Positions 12,050-24,701 of a DNA stretch of 64,000 nucleotides are shown piece by piece. Origin of the DNA: Chinchilla lanigera (lineage: Eukaryota > Chordata > Mammalia > Rodentia > Chinchillidae); NCBI RefSeq assembly GCF_000276665.1, contig NW_004955502.1, positions 6,460,046 to 6,524,045 on the forward strand. The letters are read 5' to 3'. The position numbers were made by a program, and so were the translations under genes. The notes below the pieces were generated by a model. That model was not told the DNA's origin and did no database searches. It saw only the letters and a list, made by a program, of their open reading frames with translations. Within the stretch, counting starts at the first letter, position 1. Each line of letters opens with the position of its first letter.

Positions 12050-12150
12050 GAAACACTCGCTGCCTGTGGAATTGTCAGAAGGAAATGAGATGATGATTGG
12101 AAGTGCCCGGTTGAAAGACTGAGATGCAATAAATTGTCACTGAATATCAT
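12050..12150 (+). mobile_element. Possible MIR 3' relic
   Basis: 'tacttgtggaatgggaaac..aaatgagatgatgattggaagtgcccggttgaaag..gcaataaattg' loosely follows the MIR 3' half. Confidence 0.35.
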
Positions 12151-12164
12151 TGTGGCAAAAAAAA

Positions 12165-12535
12165 TGTTGGTGTCCTGGCCACTCTCTGCAGATATCCTGT
12201 GACCACTTTAGAACACTTGGCCCATCCTCCACGTGGCACTTGTTCTAGGAGGGACAAGGAGGAGCCCAGAGTGCTCGAAACATCACCTCACGAACCCCCC
12301 ACCCCAGGTGCACTAGGATTTGGGGCTCTCCTCCCTCCCTGTGCCCTTGCAGTGTCAAGGGGAAGCCACCTCTGGAACCGCCTGAGAAGTCAGCTCCCTT
12401 GTTGGGCTTCCTACCATTTCTTTTCCTGACACCTCGCTCCCTTCTAGGTCTTCTGAGATGAGCTTCTTTAACAAATCACTAACACACAAACACCCTTCTC
12501 AGGGTCTTGCTCTGGGAACCCAGCCCAAGTAGTTG
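12165..12535 (+). mobile_element. Ancient LTR relic (ERVL/MLT-like)
   Basis: The right end reads 'gatgagcttctttaacaaatcactaacac..cccttctcagggtcttgctctgggaacccagccca', an order found at the 3' end of ancient ERVL-type LTRs. GC-richer than its surroundings. Left end and class are uncertain. Confidence 0.45.
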
Positions 12536-13625
12536 TTAGCATCATATACAGTGTCCTAATAATAAGCCCAGTCTCACTTTCAGGCATTTACCCCATAACT
12601 GCCTCTCCACATCCTTTCTAATACACACAGAGAGAAGTTGTGGAACCTTGAGCATATGATGAATCTGTTGCTCTTCTTTCTGTTTAGAATGGATTTTCTA
12701 GTAAGAAACACCACTGTCCTTCAGAATCCAATACAAACACCCCTTGCTCTGGGACCTGGTCTGAAATGCCAGCAGAAATTCTCATTCTCTCTCTTAACAT
12801 TCATCCACTTCTCTTCTCCAAACACCACATACGGTGCTAGCGAGTTTGTCTGGGAACTCTAAGGTGGGTGACTTTGTGCTGTCTGCCTTTGAATCTCACT
12901 CAGTTTCCTTCTGGCCATAGCCCAACCTGCCCTCACCTGTCACATACGTATCAAAAATTCTTCAACCCCTTGGGGTCAGAGAAGCTTTGGTGTTTGGAGC
13001 TGTGCAAAGACAGAAAAAGCAGTGTTACAGTCCATGCACCGCAAGCGCTGAAGGCCAGGTGCCACTCTTCATAGACCGTGATCGGCATGCCAAGACACAG
13101 GCAGAAAGCAAGGGTCTGTTGCAGTTTCTTCAATGAACAACTACTGTGGAGCACCCCATGGCACGAATACAAAATGCACATAGCTTTGTATCCATCTGGG
13201 TCAGATTTTACCACTAAATCAATTCAGGCTTTTCTTATTGTTTGTTTTTAATTGTTCATGCTTAAAGGCAAGTATATTCAGTTCTTTTCTATGCAGCACA
13301 TGTAACTATATGCTTCTCTGAAGACCCTAACATCCTCCCTGGTGAACCATCTTGCAATGCATCCTGGTAAGAACCTCCCAGAGGGGGAAAGGAGCATTCT
13401 CACTGACCTAGAGCTGGCGAAGCTGGGTGTGCACCGGGAGGAGAGCTCACACCTCCTGTCTCCTCCCTCACTTTCGAGCTCATGGTGGATTTTTGTCTGG
13501 GTACCCTGGGTACACTTAAGTCAACTGGCAGCAAGTAGAGACAAACATGGAAGGAGTGAAGGAGCAGCTAAATTCAGGCCTTTTAGAGCTTTTTCAGATT
13601 TCATATTTATAGTTAAGAGGTTATA
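12536..13625. other. No gene seen; possible old L2 debris
   Basis: No supported gene. Parts of 12670-12800 faintly resemble L2. Open frames here (up to 94 codons) show no recognised domain. Confidence 0.4.
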
Positions 13626-14010
13626 GATCTTTTTTTTTATCTTAAAGAGAATTTTTTTAAAAGAACAATAGCAAAATGCCAACAACATAGACAAAAAACA
13701 AAACAAAGCAAAAATGATAAGAATGATACAGGGTTTCAGAACAAAATAATAGGAATTAACAGAGGTTGTTATATTACATATTTTTATCTTCATTGAAGTT
13801 GGTCAGATTACCAGATGTAAGAATGCAAGATTAATCAAATCATTAAAGAGAATAAAAATAAAAACAAAAAAATATAAATGATACAGAGTTTCATCAAGCA
13901 AGATGATAGGAATTCAACCATAGTTGTTATGTTGCATATTGTTGTCTTCAAATTAGTTGTTCAGATTATCAGATATAAGCATGTAAAATTGGTAAAAAAA
14001 AAAAAAAATA
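13626..14010 (-). mobile_element. Two L1 3' ends in tandem, antisense
   Basis: Two related segments (about 13626-13840 and 13841-14010), each reading as the reverse complement of the L1 3' terminus. Each contains a 'atgatacag(a/g)gtttca' block (13723 and 13878, period about 155 bp) followed by 'ataggaatt' and a 'gttgttat(a/g)tt' block. The second corresponds to the inverse of 56366-56460. An A-rich stretch follows at 13995-14010. Confidence 0.75.
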
Positions 14011-14439
14011 GAAGCTCAAAATGTGTTTATTGGGTTCAAGAAAACATCTTTCATTGCTGTTTTCATTAAATCTTCTTTCCACTTTAAAAAAAGTTGAGAA
14101 CAACTTCTTAAAGCTCCTGAATACAACTGCTTCTTCTCCCATGTCAAGATGAACCCCAAATTATCAGATTCCCTCATCCAATTCCTCTTAAAACAAATTG
14201 TTCTATCTGCTATTATTGCTCTGTGTGCCAGAGCTGGGAAGATCTTCTGCATCAGGATACAAACAGTGCAGACCCTGCACTACCATTACTTTGGCTACAA
14301 CCCTGAGTCCAGCAGTCGCTTAATTGTGTCTTTCTTTTCACCTACACCCAGCTAAGAATAATCTCTCAGGCATGAAAATTAAATCTTCTAAAGAGATGGA
14401 ATCATATAGATCACAAGAAGCATGTTCAAGGGTACCTAA

Positions 14440-14590
14440 TTCAATTCCTTCACTTTGCAGATGATAAAATAAAGGATCAAAGAGGTTAGTTGGCTTTCAT
14501 GAGTTCATATAGCAGGTCAGTAGCAAGGCTGACTCTAGAATCCAACTCTTAAGGATGAGTCCTTGATTTTCCACGCTGTGCTGCCTTCAC
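14440..14590 (-). mobile_element. MIR SINE relic, antisense
   Basis: Antisense MIR core: 'ttgcagatgataaaataaaggatcaaagagg', 'tcatatagcaggtcagtagcaaggc', 'ctctagaatccaactctt'. Confidence 0.75.
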
Positions 14591-14727
14591 AGAATAAGAC
14601 TTCTTCTGACCCTGGTTCTTAATAGCATGCTGCTAACAAGTTAGCCTGTTCTGTTCTCTGAGCAGCTGCACTGCACTGTGTGCTTCCAAGTGTTGCATAA
14701 TAAGACTTCATTTAAACAATCAATAGA

Positions 14728-15780
14728 GTAAAGAGACAACCTGCAGAATGGGAAAAAAATTTCCAGCCATTCCTAGTACCTAGACTATATAAAAACTCAA
14801 AAATATTAGACATCTCCAAATTAAAAGACCAAATCAAAAAAAAAGGTATGCAAAATGAATAGACACTTCTCAGAACAAGCACAAATGGCCAATAAACATG
14901 AAAAAAAAAAAAGGTTTAATATCTCCGGACATTAGAAAAATGAAAATTAAAAAACACTAAAATTTCACATTACACCAGAAAGAATGGCTATCATCAAGAA
15001 ATCAAGTAATAAAAAAATGCTGGATGGCTGTGGTGAAAGCATTGTTGATGGGAACATAAACCAGTGCAACCATTGTGGAAATCAGTATGGAGATTTTTCA
15101 TAGAAGTAAAAGCAGAAATTCCAGTTGGCACAGCTATTCTTCTAGGTGTCTTCCCAAAAGAGCTAAAAATGTCATATTACAGCCAAAAATGCACATAAGT
15201 GTTTATAGCAGCACCATTCACAATAGCTAAATCCTGAAAGCCGCTTGTATGTCCATCAATGCATGAATGGATAAAATGTGGTTTCTACACATAATGGAAT
15301 ACTACTCCTCTATAAAGAATGATAAGTTTGAGACATTTGTAGATAAATGAATACACCTAGAAAATGTAATACTAAATTAAATAAAAGACACACAAGCTTA
15401 AATACTACATGGTATCCCTCATTTGAGTAAGGAAAGAGCAAAATCAAGGATTGATAGAAGGAAACAGGGAGAGAGATCTTTTATAAATGGGAATGGGTCT
15501 AAGAGACTAAGGGTGAATGGAGAAGAGGGGGAGAGGAAGCAAAGAAACTTAGGATGGGTCATTCACACACACCAAATACCCACAGTGAATATAAGCATGA
15601 ACTAAGAACAATAAGAATAACGATAACAACGAAAATGAGGAGTGGAGATCTCCTCTGGGAGAGATGGTGTGAGGGCAGGAAATAATGGAGAACGAGGTAT
15701 GTTTTACACATGTGCCTGCTCCCCAAGGTGAATGCAAACTTCATGTACTGTAAATACATACTGATATCATAACAGTTTTT
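14728..15780 (+). mobile_element. 5'-truncated L1 3' end
   Basis: Begins in L1 ORF2 ('aagagacaacctgcagaatgggaaaaaaat'). It runs through 'cacttctcagaac', 'agaatggctatcatcaag', 'ttgtggaaatcagtatgg' and 'ataatggaatactactcctctataaag' into a 3' UTR ending near 15775. This 3' UTR differs from the 10.7 and 56.4 kb copies, indicating a different, probably older subfamily. Confidence 0.9.
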
Positions 15781-15891
15781 AAGATGGCTTCATTAGAAAT
15801 AGTGACCAGAACAACTTCCCCTTTGAGACTATACAATATATTAATTTCTACACTCAGGACTTAATAAAAAGAAGATATAAATAGATGATAA

Positions 15892-15980
15892 GGGGCTGGG
15901 GATTTAGCACCTGCCTGGCAAGCGCAAGGTCGTGAGTTTGGTTCCTGGTACCAGAGAAAAACCAAAAAAAAAAAAAAAAA
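15892..15980 (+). mobile_element. ID SINE lacking its box A region
   Basis: Starts ggggctggggatttagc, then jumps to acctgcctggcaagcgc. Compared with the 63.1 kb copy (..tttagctcagcagcacaacacctgcc..) about a dozen bases covering the internal box A are missing. The B-box half (ggtcgtgagtttggttcc) is present, followed by ggtaccagag and an A-rich tail. A perfect 9-bp target-site duplication agatgataa flanks it (15883-15891 and 15981-15989). Confidence 0.92.
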
Positions 15981-15989
15981 AGATGATAA

Positions 15990-17526
15990 CATTATCATAG
16001 GACATTGTGGTGTTCACAAACATACATTAAATGTTAATACAATTATTTTTGAAAATGGGTTTTTTCTTTACATATACATATAGTGAAACCAGCCATATTA
16101 ATTAGGCTCATTAGTCAAATTCTTAATATGAAATGAATCCTGAATTCAAGTCCTTTATAGTCACTTTATTGAAATACTGTCATTCATTTTGGTGCTCCAA
16201 TGCTATCACTCATTTAAGTACATTTTAATTTATGGGATATGTACCATCATTTAAACAAGAATTTTTAATTACATTCTAATCGTGGAATCTGAACAGGAAA
16301 ATAGGAGTTCAAGGAAATAGCAGTTTTTCAGTGTATAGCATAAAACATCAGTAAGACTTTAAATTCTTGTTTAAAGAATTGTGCATGTTTCCCCACACCT
16401 TAGATAGATAGCATTAAACTTCACAAACTTAGAAGAGATAGTAATTTTGGCTGGGTTTTATGTATGGGATCACTGAACTCCAGAGAGGAAAAAAAAGAAG
16501 TTTGTATCCATGTTTTCTATTATACCACAATATGCACAGAGGGTTTTTCTCTCCATGCACTAACATCCTCTTTCCTACTTTGGGAGAAAAGGAAAGAGGA
16601 CAAAGAACAGACAAAATCTATGCCTGTTTGAAGAATATAGAGACAATGAGATAAGAAGTGAAAAGTTTGGAACACTGGTGCCCCACTTCTTCAGGCCATT
16701 TGGAATACAAGTGAAAAAGTCTCCTGTTTCTAAATGAAAACATTCTTCTGTTGGTTTCCTTTTTCTTAAAGCATTGATTATCTTCAGGAAAAACATGTAC
16801 CCCTCTTACAAATCAAAGCTATTACTGAGTTGGACTAAAATAAATATCGATTATCCTCAGTGACCTGTTAAAATGCCCTGTTACCAAAAATATACTGATG
16901 ACAGATAAGTCATTCTAATAATTAACAAGGCAAGGTTTTAAATGTATGCTGTAAATTGATCTGCAAAGAAATATTGCAAGAATCCAATATGTGAAGCCCA
17001 GCACTACTATCCTATGAGCAGGAAGCAATCATAGCATTGATTCTTTCAGAGACCACACTGTTTCATTTGAGTTTCATTTGAGTTTTTTAAAAGAGCAGCT
17101 GTATATTTCCTTTCACTAATGATCAAATTTCCCAGCCACAGTAATTAGAACAACTAGGTCAGTGAGAACTGTTAATTAATGAGGAATTCAAAGCCAATTC
17201 TGCAAATCACCTAGATCTAATTTTCCATTCACCTGCTGCTAGTCATTTGAACCCAGGAAAATCTCTTTGAAATGTTTGTTCAAAAGTAAAATGATTTTAC
17301 ACAAATTTATCTTCAAAATGCCCTATTTCACATAGCCCATGGCTCTAAACTCCCCCTACCACAACACATACAGAATTCTGTTACCTCTGTAACCATACTA
17401 TGCAAAATACTTAATTTTACTGCCTACAAGGATAACCAGCATAAAGTATTAAACACCAACTTGAAGTGGCAGGTCAGCAAAAGATATCAAGAAGAAGGAA
17501 AGACCTAAGTAAAAATAAGCATAGTG
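15990..17526. other. Unique AT-rich sequence; possible conserved non-coding DNA
   Basis: No repeat of recognisable family and no credible gene. Parts such as 17020-17300 are rich in TAAT cores (gttaattaatgagg, cagtaattagaac). That composition is common in conserved developmental enhancers but also in ordinary AT-rich DNA. Confidence 0.4.
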
Positions 17527-17861
17527 TGTCATGGTCAGTTTTCCTTGCTGTGGCAAAATATCCGGCATTCACAACTTAAAGAAGAAAAGCAGGTGTCTTG
17601 GCTCACAGTTTCAGAGGCTTCAGTCTATGGTCAACAGGATCCAAAGTAGAAACATGGCAGAAGGCACAAATCTGCCAAATTCTGGCATCAAGGAAGCAGG
17701 GAACAGGGGAAGAGCCAGGATGAAAGGGGCAAGGGACAGACAGAAGCCGGGGATCCAATACCAGACCTCCACAACACCCCAGACTTACCCACAAACCTGC
17801 TTTACTAATCTTCTAGGTGTTTCTCAAGTCAGTCAAGTAGACATTCAAATAAATCATCACA
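17527..17861 (-). mobile_element. MaLR LTR, left copy
   Basis: Reads 'tgtcatggtcagttttccttgctgtggcaaaatat' at the left, continues through 'ggctcacagtttcagaggcttcag' and 'ggaagcagggaacagg', and ends 'agtcagtcaagtagac..atcatcaca'. It is closely parallel to 19403-19731. Confidence 0.85.
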
Positions 17862-19402
17862 AGTCTACCTTATCAACTTGACACTGAAACATTTTGAACA
17901 CATCTACTGATTCTCTAGGCAGAGACAATAACAATATAATTTTACTCATCATGCTGTAATTATCCTGCATCAAACTGAAAATGCATTTACTTCTTCCCCA
18001 ATTCTCTACCATCCAAGAATTATTCAAAAGTTTAACTCCAGTGATTCTTTTGAACATCAACACAACTCTTAACTGCCTCTGTAAGGAAAAATCAGCTTAC
18101 CCAATCCTCAGACACAATGACACAGGGTAAACATTCTTACTGCAAACAGGAGGGATAGAGATATAGAAAGCATTTGGACTAAAGTGAGACCGAACACAGC
18201 AGGGGAGATGTTAGTTCAATAGCGCCATACCTGGCATCTGCAGCATGCGGTGGCATGATGTGAGCTCCAGAAGATTGGGTGGCCTTGACCCTATGTTCTT
18301 GCTGGTTGTAACTCGCATGGCCTCCCTCTTGGGCAGGCTCAGCTAAATTACTGTGACTTCTTTGGTTGCACAGTCCTTAGATTTCCAACTTCCTGAGGTC
18401 TTCCGTACACTTTAGGTGACACTCCTGCACCTTACACATCTCCCTGTTAGGAGCTTCTGGCAGGGACTCTGGCTTTGTAACACTTTGCTTAGACTCCCAG
18501 GCATAACATTGAAATCTGGGTGAAAGTCTCCATCACCCCATAATTCTTGTATTCTTTGTGCCTGAAAAATCAGCATCACATGGATAATGCCAAGGCCTGC
18601 ACAAGCCTATGTACTAGAAACCCTTCCTTGGGCCATGGTTTTAGCGGGCTTTATTGCTGGGATGACTGAGCATGTTGAAGTGAATCCCTGGGGACCACTT
18701 TCCTAAGGGAGCTCATCTCAAGCAAGAGGCCCAGGGACTCTTTTCTCACATGGAAAGTTAACACGTTTACACACTTGATGCTGGGATGGTTGGAATCTGC
18801 TGATTCCTGAGATGACCTCAAAGCATCTTTCTTCTGCTTCCTGTACAAAGTATTTCACTGTTGGTTAAGAGTACTAATCGCTTCAGAACACCATTCCAGC
18901 CCCAGATATACAAGTACTTCTTTTCTGGCCAAAGTTCTAGTTTGTCAAGTCTCTCTGCTTTGGTGTTTGCTTCTGATACTTATTATACATCAGGCTAAAA
19001 GCAATCAGCAGTATCCATGAGCTACCTTAGAATTTCCTTACTCTCCATGTGAGATTAATCTGTCACCTTTAAACTTACCCCCCAGCAAAATTGCAGGAGA
19101 TAGCTTTAGACAAGTTAATTGTCAGAATATAACATGAATAGGCCATAGTTCAAGACAGAGTCCCCATATTCCTCTGAAACATCAGGGACACAGGCTTTAC
19201 TGTCTGAATTCCTACCAACTTTCTGGGCTTCTGAGTTCCCAAGAGAAGTACCAATCAGTCTCTGCTTACAGTGTTCTAGGGAGTCTCTAAGCCACATCTC
19301 CAAAGTTTTCCAAATTCTACCCACAAACTAGTTCCAAAGGCTTCTGAACCACATCCTCAGATATAGTCACAGTAATGACCCCACATGTAGGTACCAATCT
19401 TC

Positions 19403-19731
19403 TGTATTGGTCAGCTTTCCCTTACTGGGCAAAATACTTAATATACACAGTTTAAAGATGAAAACTTTTTATTCAGGCTCACAGTTTCAGAGGCTTCAAT
19501 CTCTAGTTAGCTGGTTCCAAGGCAGAAACTCAGTGACAAATAGGCATGGAGGAAGAAAGTTGCTCAAGTCATGGCATCCAGGAAGCAGGGAACAGAAGAA
19601 GGAGCCAGAGACCAGACATAGTCACTAAGATCCCAACTCTGTGGCTCACAGACACACTTGGAAATGTACTTTACCAGCCTGTTAAATGTGCCTCAAGTCA
19701 GTCAAGTTGACAATCAAGATTACCCATCACA
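19403..19731 (-). mobile_element. MaLR LTR, right copy
   Basis: Shares with 17527-17861 the blocks 'tggtcagctttccctt', 'gcaaaatacttaatat', 'ggctcacagtttcagaggcttcaatct', 'catccaggaagcagggaacag' and 'cctcaagtcagtcaagttgac'. In element orientation it is the 5' LTR. Confidence 0.85.
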
Positions 19732-19741
19732 CAGATTTTGC

Positions 19742-19835
19742 TTTATTTTTATCCCTGCCCCCACTACATTTTCAGGAACCTAGGATAGTACCTGATGCAT
19801 AATAAACACTCAGAAAATACTTAATGAATAACTAT
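19742..19835 (+). mobile_element. L2 3'-end relic
   Basis: 'acctaggatagtacctgatgcataataaacactcagaaaatacttaatgaataa' matches the L2 terminal repeat wording. Confidence 0.7.
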
Positions 19836-22800
19836 CTTAGTTGTTATCACTCACATATGTCACCCTTCCCCAGGACACTGCCTTTCAAACTCCAGTGGTT
19901 CTCTCTATCTCCTATGGAGGCACTGACTACATGGGACTGCCTCAGAGAGCACATGTGTGCAGATCATCTCTTGCATTACCACAGCATGAAACTTCTGAGT
20001 TGACCCAAAATAGATACTGCAGTCATTATATTTCCATAAACACCTTTCCTCTGCCAATCCATATGCTACCTACAAGTCATTTTATTATGTCCACGTAAAC
20101 AATGGAGATTTGACTACACAACATCCTGGGTCCAGTAAGGAGGTGGAAACCACAATGGATTAAACAGGGAAATTAACATAAAGAATTATTGAACTATGAT
20201 TTTTTAAAAAGTGGCTATACAGTCTAGGGACATGCTTTACAGTAGCCTAGGGCTGAGGGAGCATATGCAAGAAAATCAAACTTGGCCTCCAAAGCTTGGC
20301 ATCCAGATATCACTGGAGAATGGATATGTTAGCCCAAAGGAGACCAGAAAAGTTTGCTTGTTCACCATCACAATCTTCAGTTATTGGGCAATCAGGAAGA
20401 ATAGTGTAGAGTGGAGGTCAGAAGCAGGTGGTCAGCAACAGTAGTATAGACGTGCAGGAGGAAGCAAACCACTTCAGACCGTAGAGGGAATCTGGGAGCC
20501 AGTAGACCTGTGACACTTTGGGGCACACCAAGCAGGAGGCCTTTGGGACACCAATTTTCAGTTCGAGGGGACACAGAAAGATTATCACCGGTGTGAGGCA
20601 GCAGAGTGGCTGAAGACTCCAGGCAATGGTGAGAACAGACTTCCAAAGTGGTTTTCACTCTAATACTGCTGAGATTGACCTCTATCACAGCAGGAAACTG
20701 CAGGAGAGAACTTCCTTCTGCAATAAGCCTCCAGAGCCCTAGAACGAGACAGTTTAGCATCATGCTCACTGTGAAGGAGAGATGCCTAAAAGAATTCCCT
20801 CAATTACCATGGACATATACTAAGGAGTAAATTTGGACAGGCAGTAAATTAATAGTGGCACAGACTGTTATCTCCAAAGCAATATTTCCATGATCATTTT
20901 TGTGCATGACCATCTGACAAATACAAACATTTCACTTCACAATTTCAATACAATGCAACCTTCCAAAGAATGCATCTCCTGAGTTACCTCAAAGCTAACT
21001 CTCAAACTGAGGCCAGGTATAAATTTACAGACAAATAAAATTTGGTAATATATCTATCCCAAAATATATCCAGAAATATCCCTACAATACCCAACTGTCC
21101 TAAATAGCAACAAGACTCTCCCCTCAGCATAGTGATAAAAGTTATCACAGGAAGCTAACCCATTCCCATTCACACATCTCTGATGTCTATATCCATCCTG
21201 AAGGTGTCAAAGAAATATTCTTTTTTCCAAATATTAAACACTAGTTCAATGACTTTGTTTTGTTGTTCACCTATGAAAGTCCCACATATACTGTACCAAA
21301 CTGCTTGGTATATTCATTGCAGTGAAAGCAACACCCTTCATTGTTTTGACCTTCAAATCAAAATCCCTTTGATTGTTAGGCACCAGGCGTAGACGCCAAG
21401 GCCACGCTTCTGTGACTCATCGAGACATACTCAATACACCACCAGTCCATTGGGCAGATCCAAAATACAATCAAGTTAACACTCTACCCTAAATGCAATT
21501 TGTTTTTCAGAAGTAAATAAGAAAAAAAATTTCAAGTTACTTTGTGACTTTGAAATTATGGGAGAACTCAGAAGGCCTGAGTCATAAAGCCTAATAAATA
21601 TTCTCCAGTGACATAGCCTGAGGAAAGGGCTTTAATAAAGTTCTTATAGAAACACTAACATGAATAGTGAAGGGCTTCTCCCTTAATAGGGAAAGGCATC
21701 TTGAAGAAAATGATCAATTAATAAAAGTAGCTCCCATCTTGAATTTTCTAAACTAATTCTTATTACAACATGCTCTATCAAGTGTCCCCTTAGCTCATTT
21801 CTAAATATGTTCATTATAAAACAATTCTCACATTATCCAGGCACGTTGTAGAGGAAGATTTTAACTCATCTTGAAAATAAGTTTAATAAATTACTTTTTA
21901 CTGTCTGGGGAAAGTCTGAGAAAACCTGGCAAAACTTAATGAATTCTTTTCTCTGTAATTTTTATATTTTCAACTAGTCATAGATCAAAGACTTGTCAGA
22001 ATCTCCATTTGCTTACAGCCCCAGGAACCCCTTTTATGCAAACATCTGCAACAAGTAACAATTAATGCAGGGGTACAGACAAAGAACATATGCTTTGATC
22101 AGTTATGCCACATATACAGCTTACATTCCACTATGTAGCTGTGTAAAAGTACGCTACTGAGCTGCCTAACATGCAGATGTAATGATCTCTACTGTTAAAA
22201 CTCTAAGCCCATTTTAATGAACTGGCAAAAGCAATTGCTCTTCTTGATTTTTAATTAGCCAGTGACAAATGACCGTGACCCTGTAGTGTCCCTTTCTTGA
22301 GAATCAAGCAATGGTTAAAACTAGCTGTTTTCACTGGAGGATTGGGCTGTATCCAAGTTTAAGAATTCAAGAATGACAACGGAATAGTCACTGAGGAACC
22401 ACATAGGATGTTTCTATATATGAATTAAATAAGATGTTCCATTTTTACTTTTCCTGTTTTTTCAGCATTTCAGAATAAACAGTGAAATGACATTCATGAA
22501 AGATGTGTTAAGATACTTTGCACTTGTTTATAAGCTCTTGGCTATCATGAATCTTTAGTCTCTCTCTTCCAACAGCAGGAAGGAAGGGGACATTTCTCAT
22601 AATCAGAGCTCAGGAAAGCAGCTTCCAAGAACCTTACACAGAGTTGGAGTTTGGGGAAAGAGAGTTTTGTGACCTACTGCCACCTGGAAATAACTAGATT
22701 GGAGAATGGTTACACATTCCTTTAAGACAAGAAGAGAGAAAACTAGAGTTGGAACAAAAATTACCTGTACCTGCACCACTAACAAGGGCACATGGAAAAG

Positions 22801-22960
22801 CACACCCAAAGGAGCAAGGTATCCCCAGGGTGATCCCTGAGTATATCCCTTTCTCTTGTAAAGACAAAGCTTGGAGGAAAATGGAAGGTAGGGCATGTTT
22901 TTTACTTCCCAAGTGCAGAAAGAGCCCTGACATCATTTTTTTGAGACAAGATATGGCTTA
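19836..22960. other. No gene seen; mostly unique sequence
   Basis: About 3.1 kb without a confident repeat. The 125-codon minus frame (20392-20769) and 97-codon minus frame (22603-22896) overlap other open frames and show no domain. Old LTR-like debris may lie at 20210-20830, but I could not assign it. 22200-22340 (homeodomain-type TAAT cores, 'tttttaattagccagtgacaaatgacc') is a candidate conserved non-coding element. Confidence 0.4.
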
Positions 22961-23159
22961 ACCAGACATGCAGAAGCACCCCTGTTATCCTAGCACCCTG
23001 GGAAGGTGAGGCAGAGGGTTGAAAGTTTGAGCTCAACCTGTACAACTTAGGGATTTAGTGAGACTTTGTCTAAAAAGAAAAAATTTACAGAAGGTTGAGG
23101 TGCTGGAGATGTAGTTCAGTGCAAAGGCTCTGGATGTAATCCCCAGTATCACCAAAATA
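22961..23159 (+). mobile_element. B4-like composite SINE (B1 + ID halves)
   Basis: The 7SL/B1-type left half ('cctgttatcctagcaccctgggaaggtgaggcagagg..actttgtct') is joined to an ID-type right half ('gaggtgctggagatgtagttcagtgcaaagg..aatccccagtatcacc'). Composite rodent SINE, considerably diverged. Confidence 0.8.
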
Positions 23160-23787
23160 TACATGGAAATTACACTTTGACTAAAGCAAATAATTTGTCT
23201 GAAGTCACCTAATTAAGAGTTTTGCTCCCTACTTCCCACTTTGCTGTGAATACCTAATGTTCGCTGAAGATCAGATTGCAATATTCATGATAGCAGCTGA
23301 GTTTCTGGCAACACCAACATCATGTCTTCTGACTGACTCCAAAAAGACTCAAGTACAAGACAACATTTCACAAAGAGGCATTCCATGAGCAAAGTTCATG
23401 GAAGTGGGTGCCTTCCAGTATGTGATGGTACTAAACCAAACTACATTCAATAACATTTATATGCAATATACAGCAGATCACTGTGGCTAACAGGGAAGAG
23501 AAAAACTTTCAGATTCTTCATATAGTCACTGATAATGACAAGGAGAACACACTTGCTGAGTGTTTAGCACAACCCAGCACTAACAAGAAGCACTATATTC
23601 TGTCTCTGCACATATTTTACATAATCACAATAACTACAGAATTCATTACCTTCCCATTTTCAGGACATAATACTGCTTAGCAATTATAATCATTTATCTA
23701 GAGACAGATAGCTACAAAATAATAGGGAAAAAATTCCATTCCAGCTCCTTAAAATTTACACCAAAATTCCCCTTACTAGAATAGAGT
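23160..23787. other. No gene seen
   Basis: Unique-looking sequence with no supported feature. Confidence 0.45.
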
Positions 23788-23792
23788 GTATC

Positions 23793-24161
23793 TGTCTTGG
23801 TTACTTTTCTCTCATTGCTGAGGCAAAATACTCAATGTCCAAATTAAGGAAGGATTTTATTTAGCTCATAGTTTGTGGGGGTTTCAGTCCATACTCAGCT
23901 GGCTCCAAGGCAGAGTGGCACATGGCAGAAGGCAGCAGTTCATGATGGCAGAAAACAGCAAAAGCAGCAAGAGCAAAAATGGAGGAGCAGCAAGCAGCCT
24001 CTTTCACTCCCTTACACTGTATTCAAACTAACCACCCTAGGGCAGGTGTAGCACTCACACCCATAGTCCCAGCATTGGACCATGAATCAATCATAAACTC
24101 TAGAAACTCACCCCATGACTGCATGAGGATTTGGTGGGACAACCAGACACAAACCATGATA
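23793..24161 (-). mobile_element. MaLR solo LTR, antisense
   Basis: Opens 'tgtcttggttacttttctctcattgctgaggcaaaatac' and ends 'cagacacaaaccatgata', the reverse complement of the 'tatggtttgtgtctg' LTR start. A perfect 5-bp target-site duplication gtatc flanks it (23788-23792 and 24162-24166), as expected for ERVL-class integrase. Length 369 bp. Confidence 0.93.
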
Positions 24162-24225
24162 GTATCCTAGATTTTGATTCCTATACTGCCCCTACTATTA
24201 TCTTAAATAAAATGTGTTTGAGATT

Positions 24226-24262
24226 GGGTGTGCAGCTCAGGGATAGAGTGTGTTCTGTGGAG
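24226..24262 (+). mobile_element. ID-like fragment
   Basis: 'gattgggtgtgcagctcagggatagagtgtgtt' resembles a tRNA-derived SINE head (box A region). Very short; the rest is absent. Confidence 0.4.
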
Positions 24263-24701
24263 GTATATCTGTGATATAAATAAGCATGCATCCCTGATCT
24301 TACTGGCAAATATTATCTAAATATGTAGGCCTATTTTGACATATTTTAAATCATGGAATAAATGAAAATGACTATTTCAATAGGTCTTTATCAAGTTTGA
24401 GGAATTTTGGTAAATAGCATTATCTACAAAATAGTAGCTGAAAATATCAATTTTATGTGTTATATTAGATATACATTTCTGTGTGGGCAATATGGTTTTA
24501 TTTTCTTCTAAATGCTTCATAAAACATACTTGAATTAGAAAGACAGAAAAGGATTTCAGGAAGTAATATTTTTATGTATGCTCTTGTCATATAATTTACA
24601 ATTTATATTAAATGCTAGCAGGCTACCTTTTGCTTTCTGATGTATATATGTAAATAACCTGCATTCCCATCAATGTCTGAAGAATATGAATCTTGTACTT
24701 A

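Larger units (their letters stand above)
17527..19731 (-). mobile_element. Apparent complete MaLR provirus, antisense
   Basis: Two LTRs of one subfamily in the same (antisense) orientation bracket about 1.54 kb, the size expected for a MaLR internal region. The internal sequence (17862-19402) has wording I associate with MaLR internal DNA, such as 'cttctggcagggactctgg', 'gataatgccaaggcctgcac' and 'gcccagggactcttttctcaca'. MaLR elements are non-autonomous ERVL relatives without functional pol. No intact open frame is seen. A target-site duplication was not resolved, so two separate insertions cannot be fully excluded. Confidence 0.7.
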
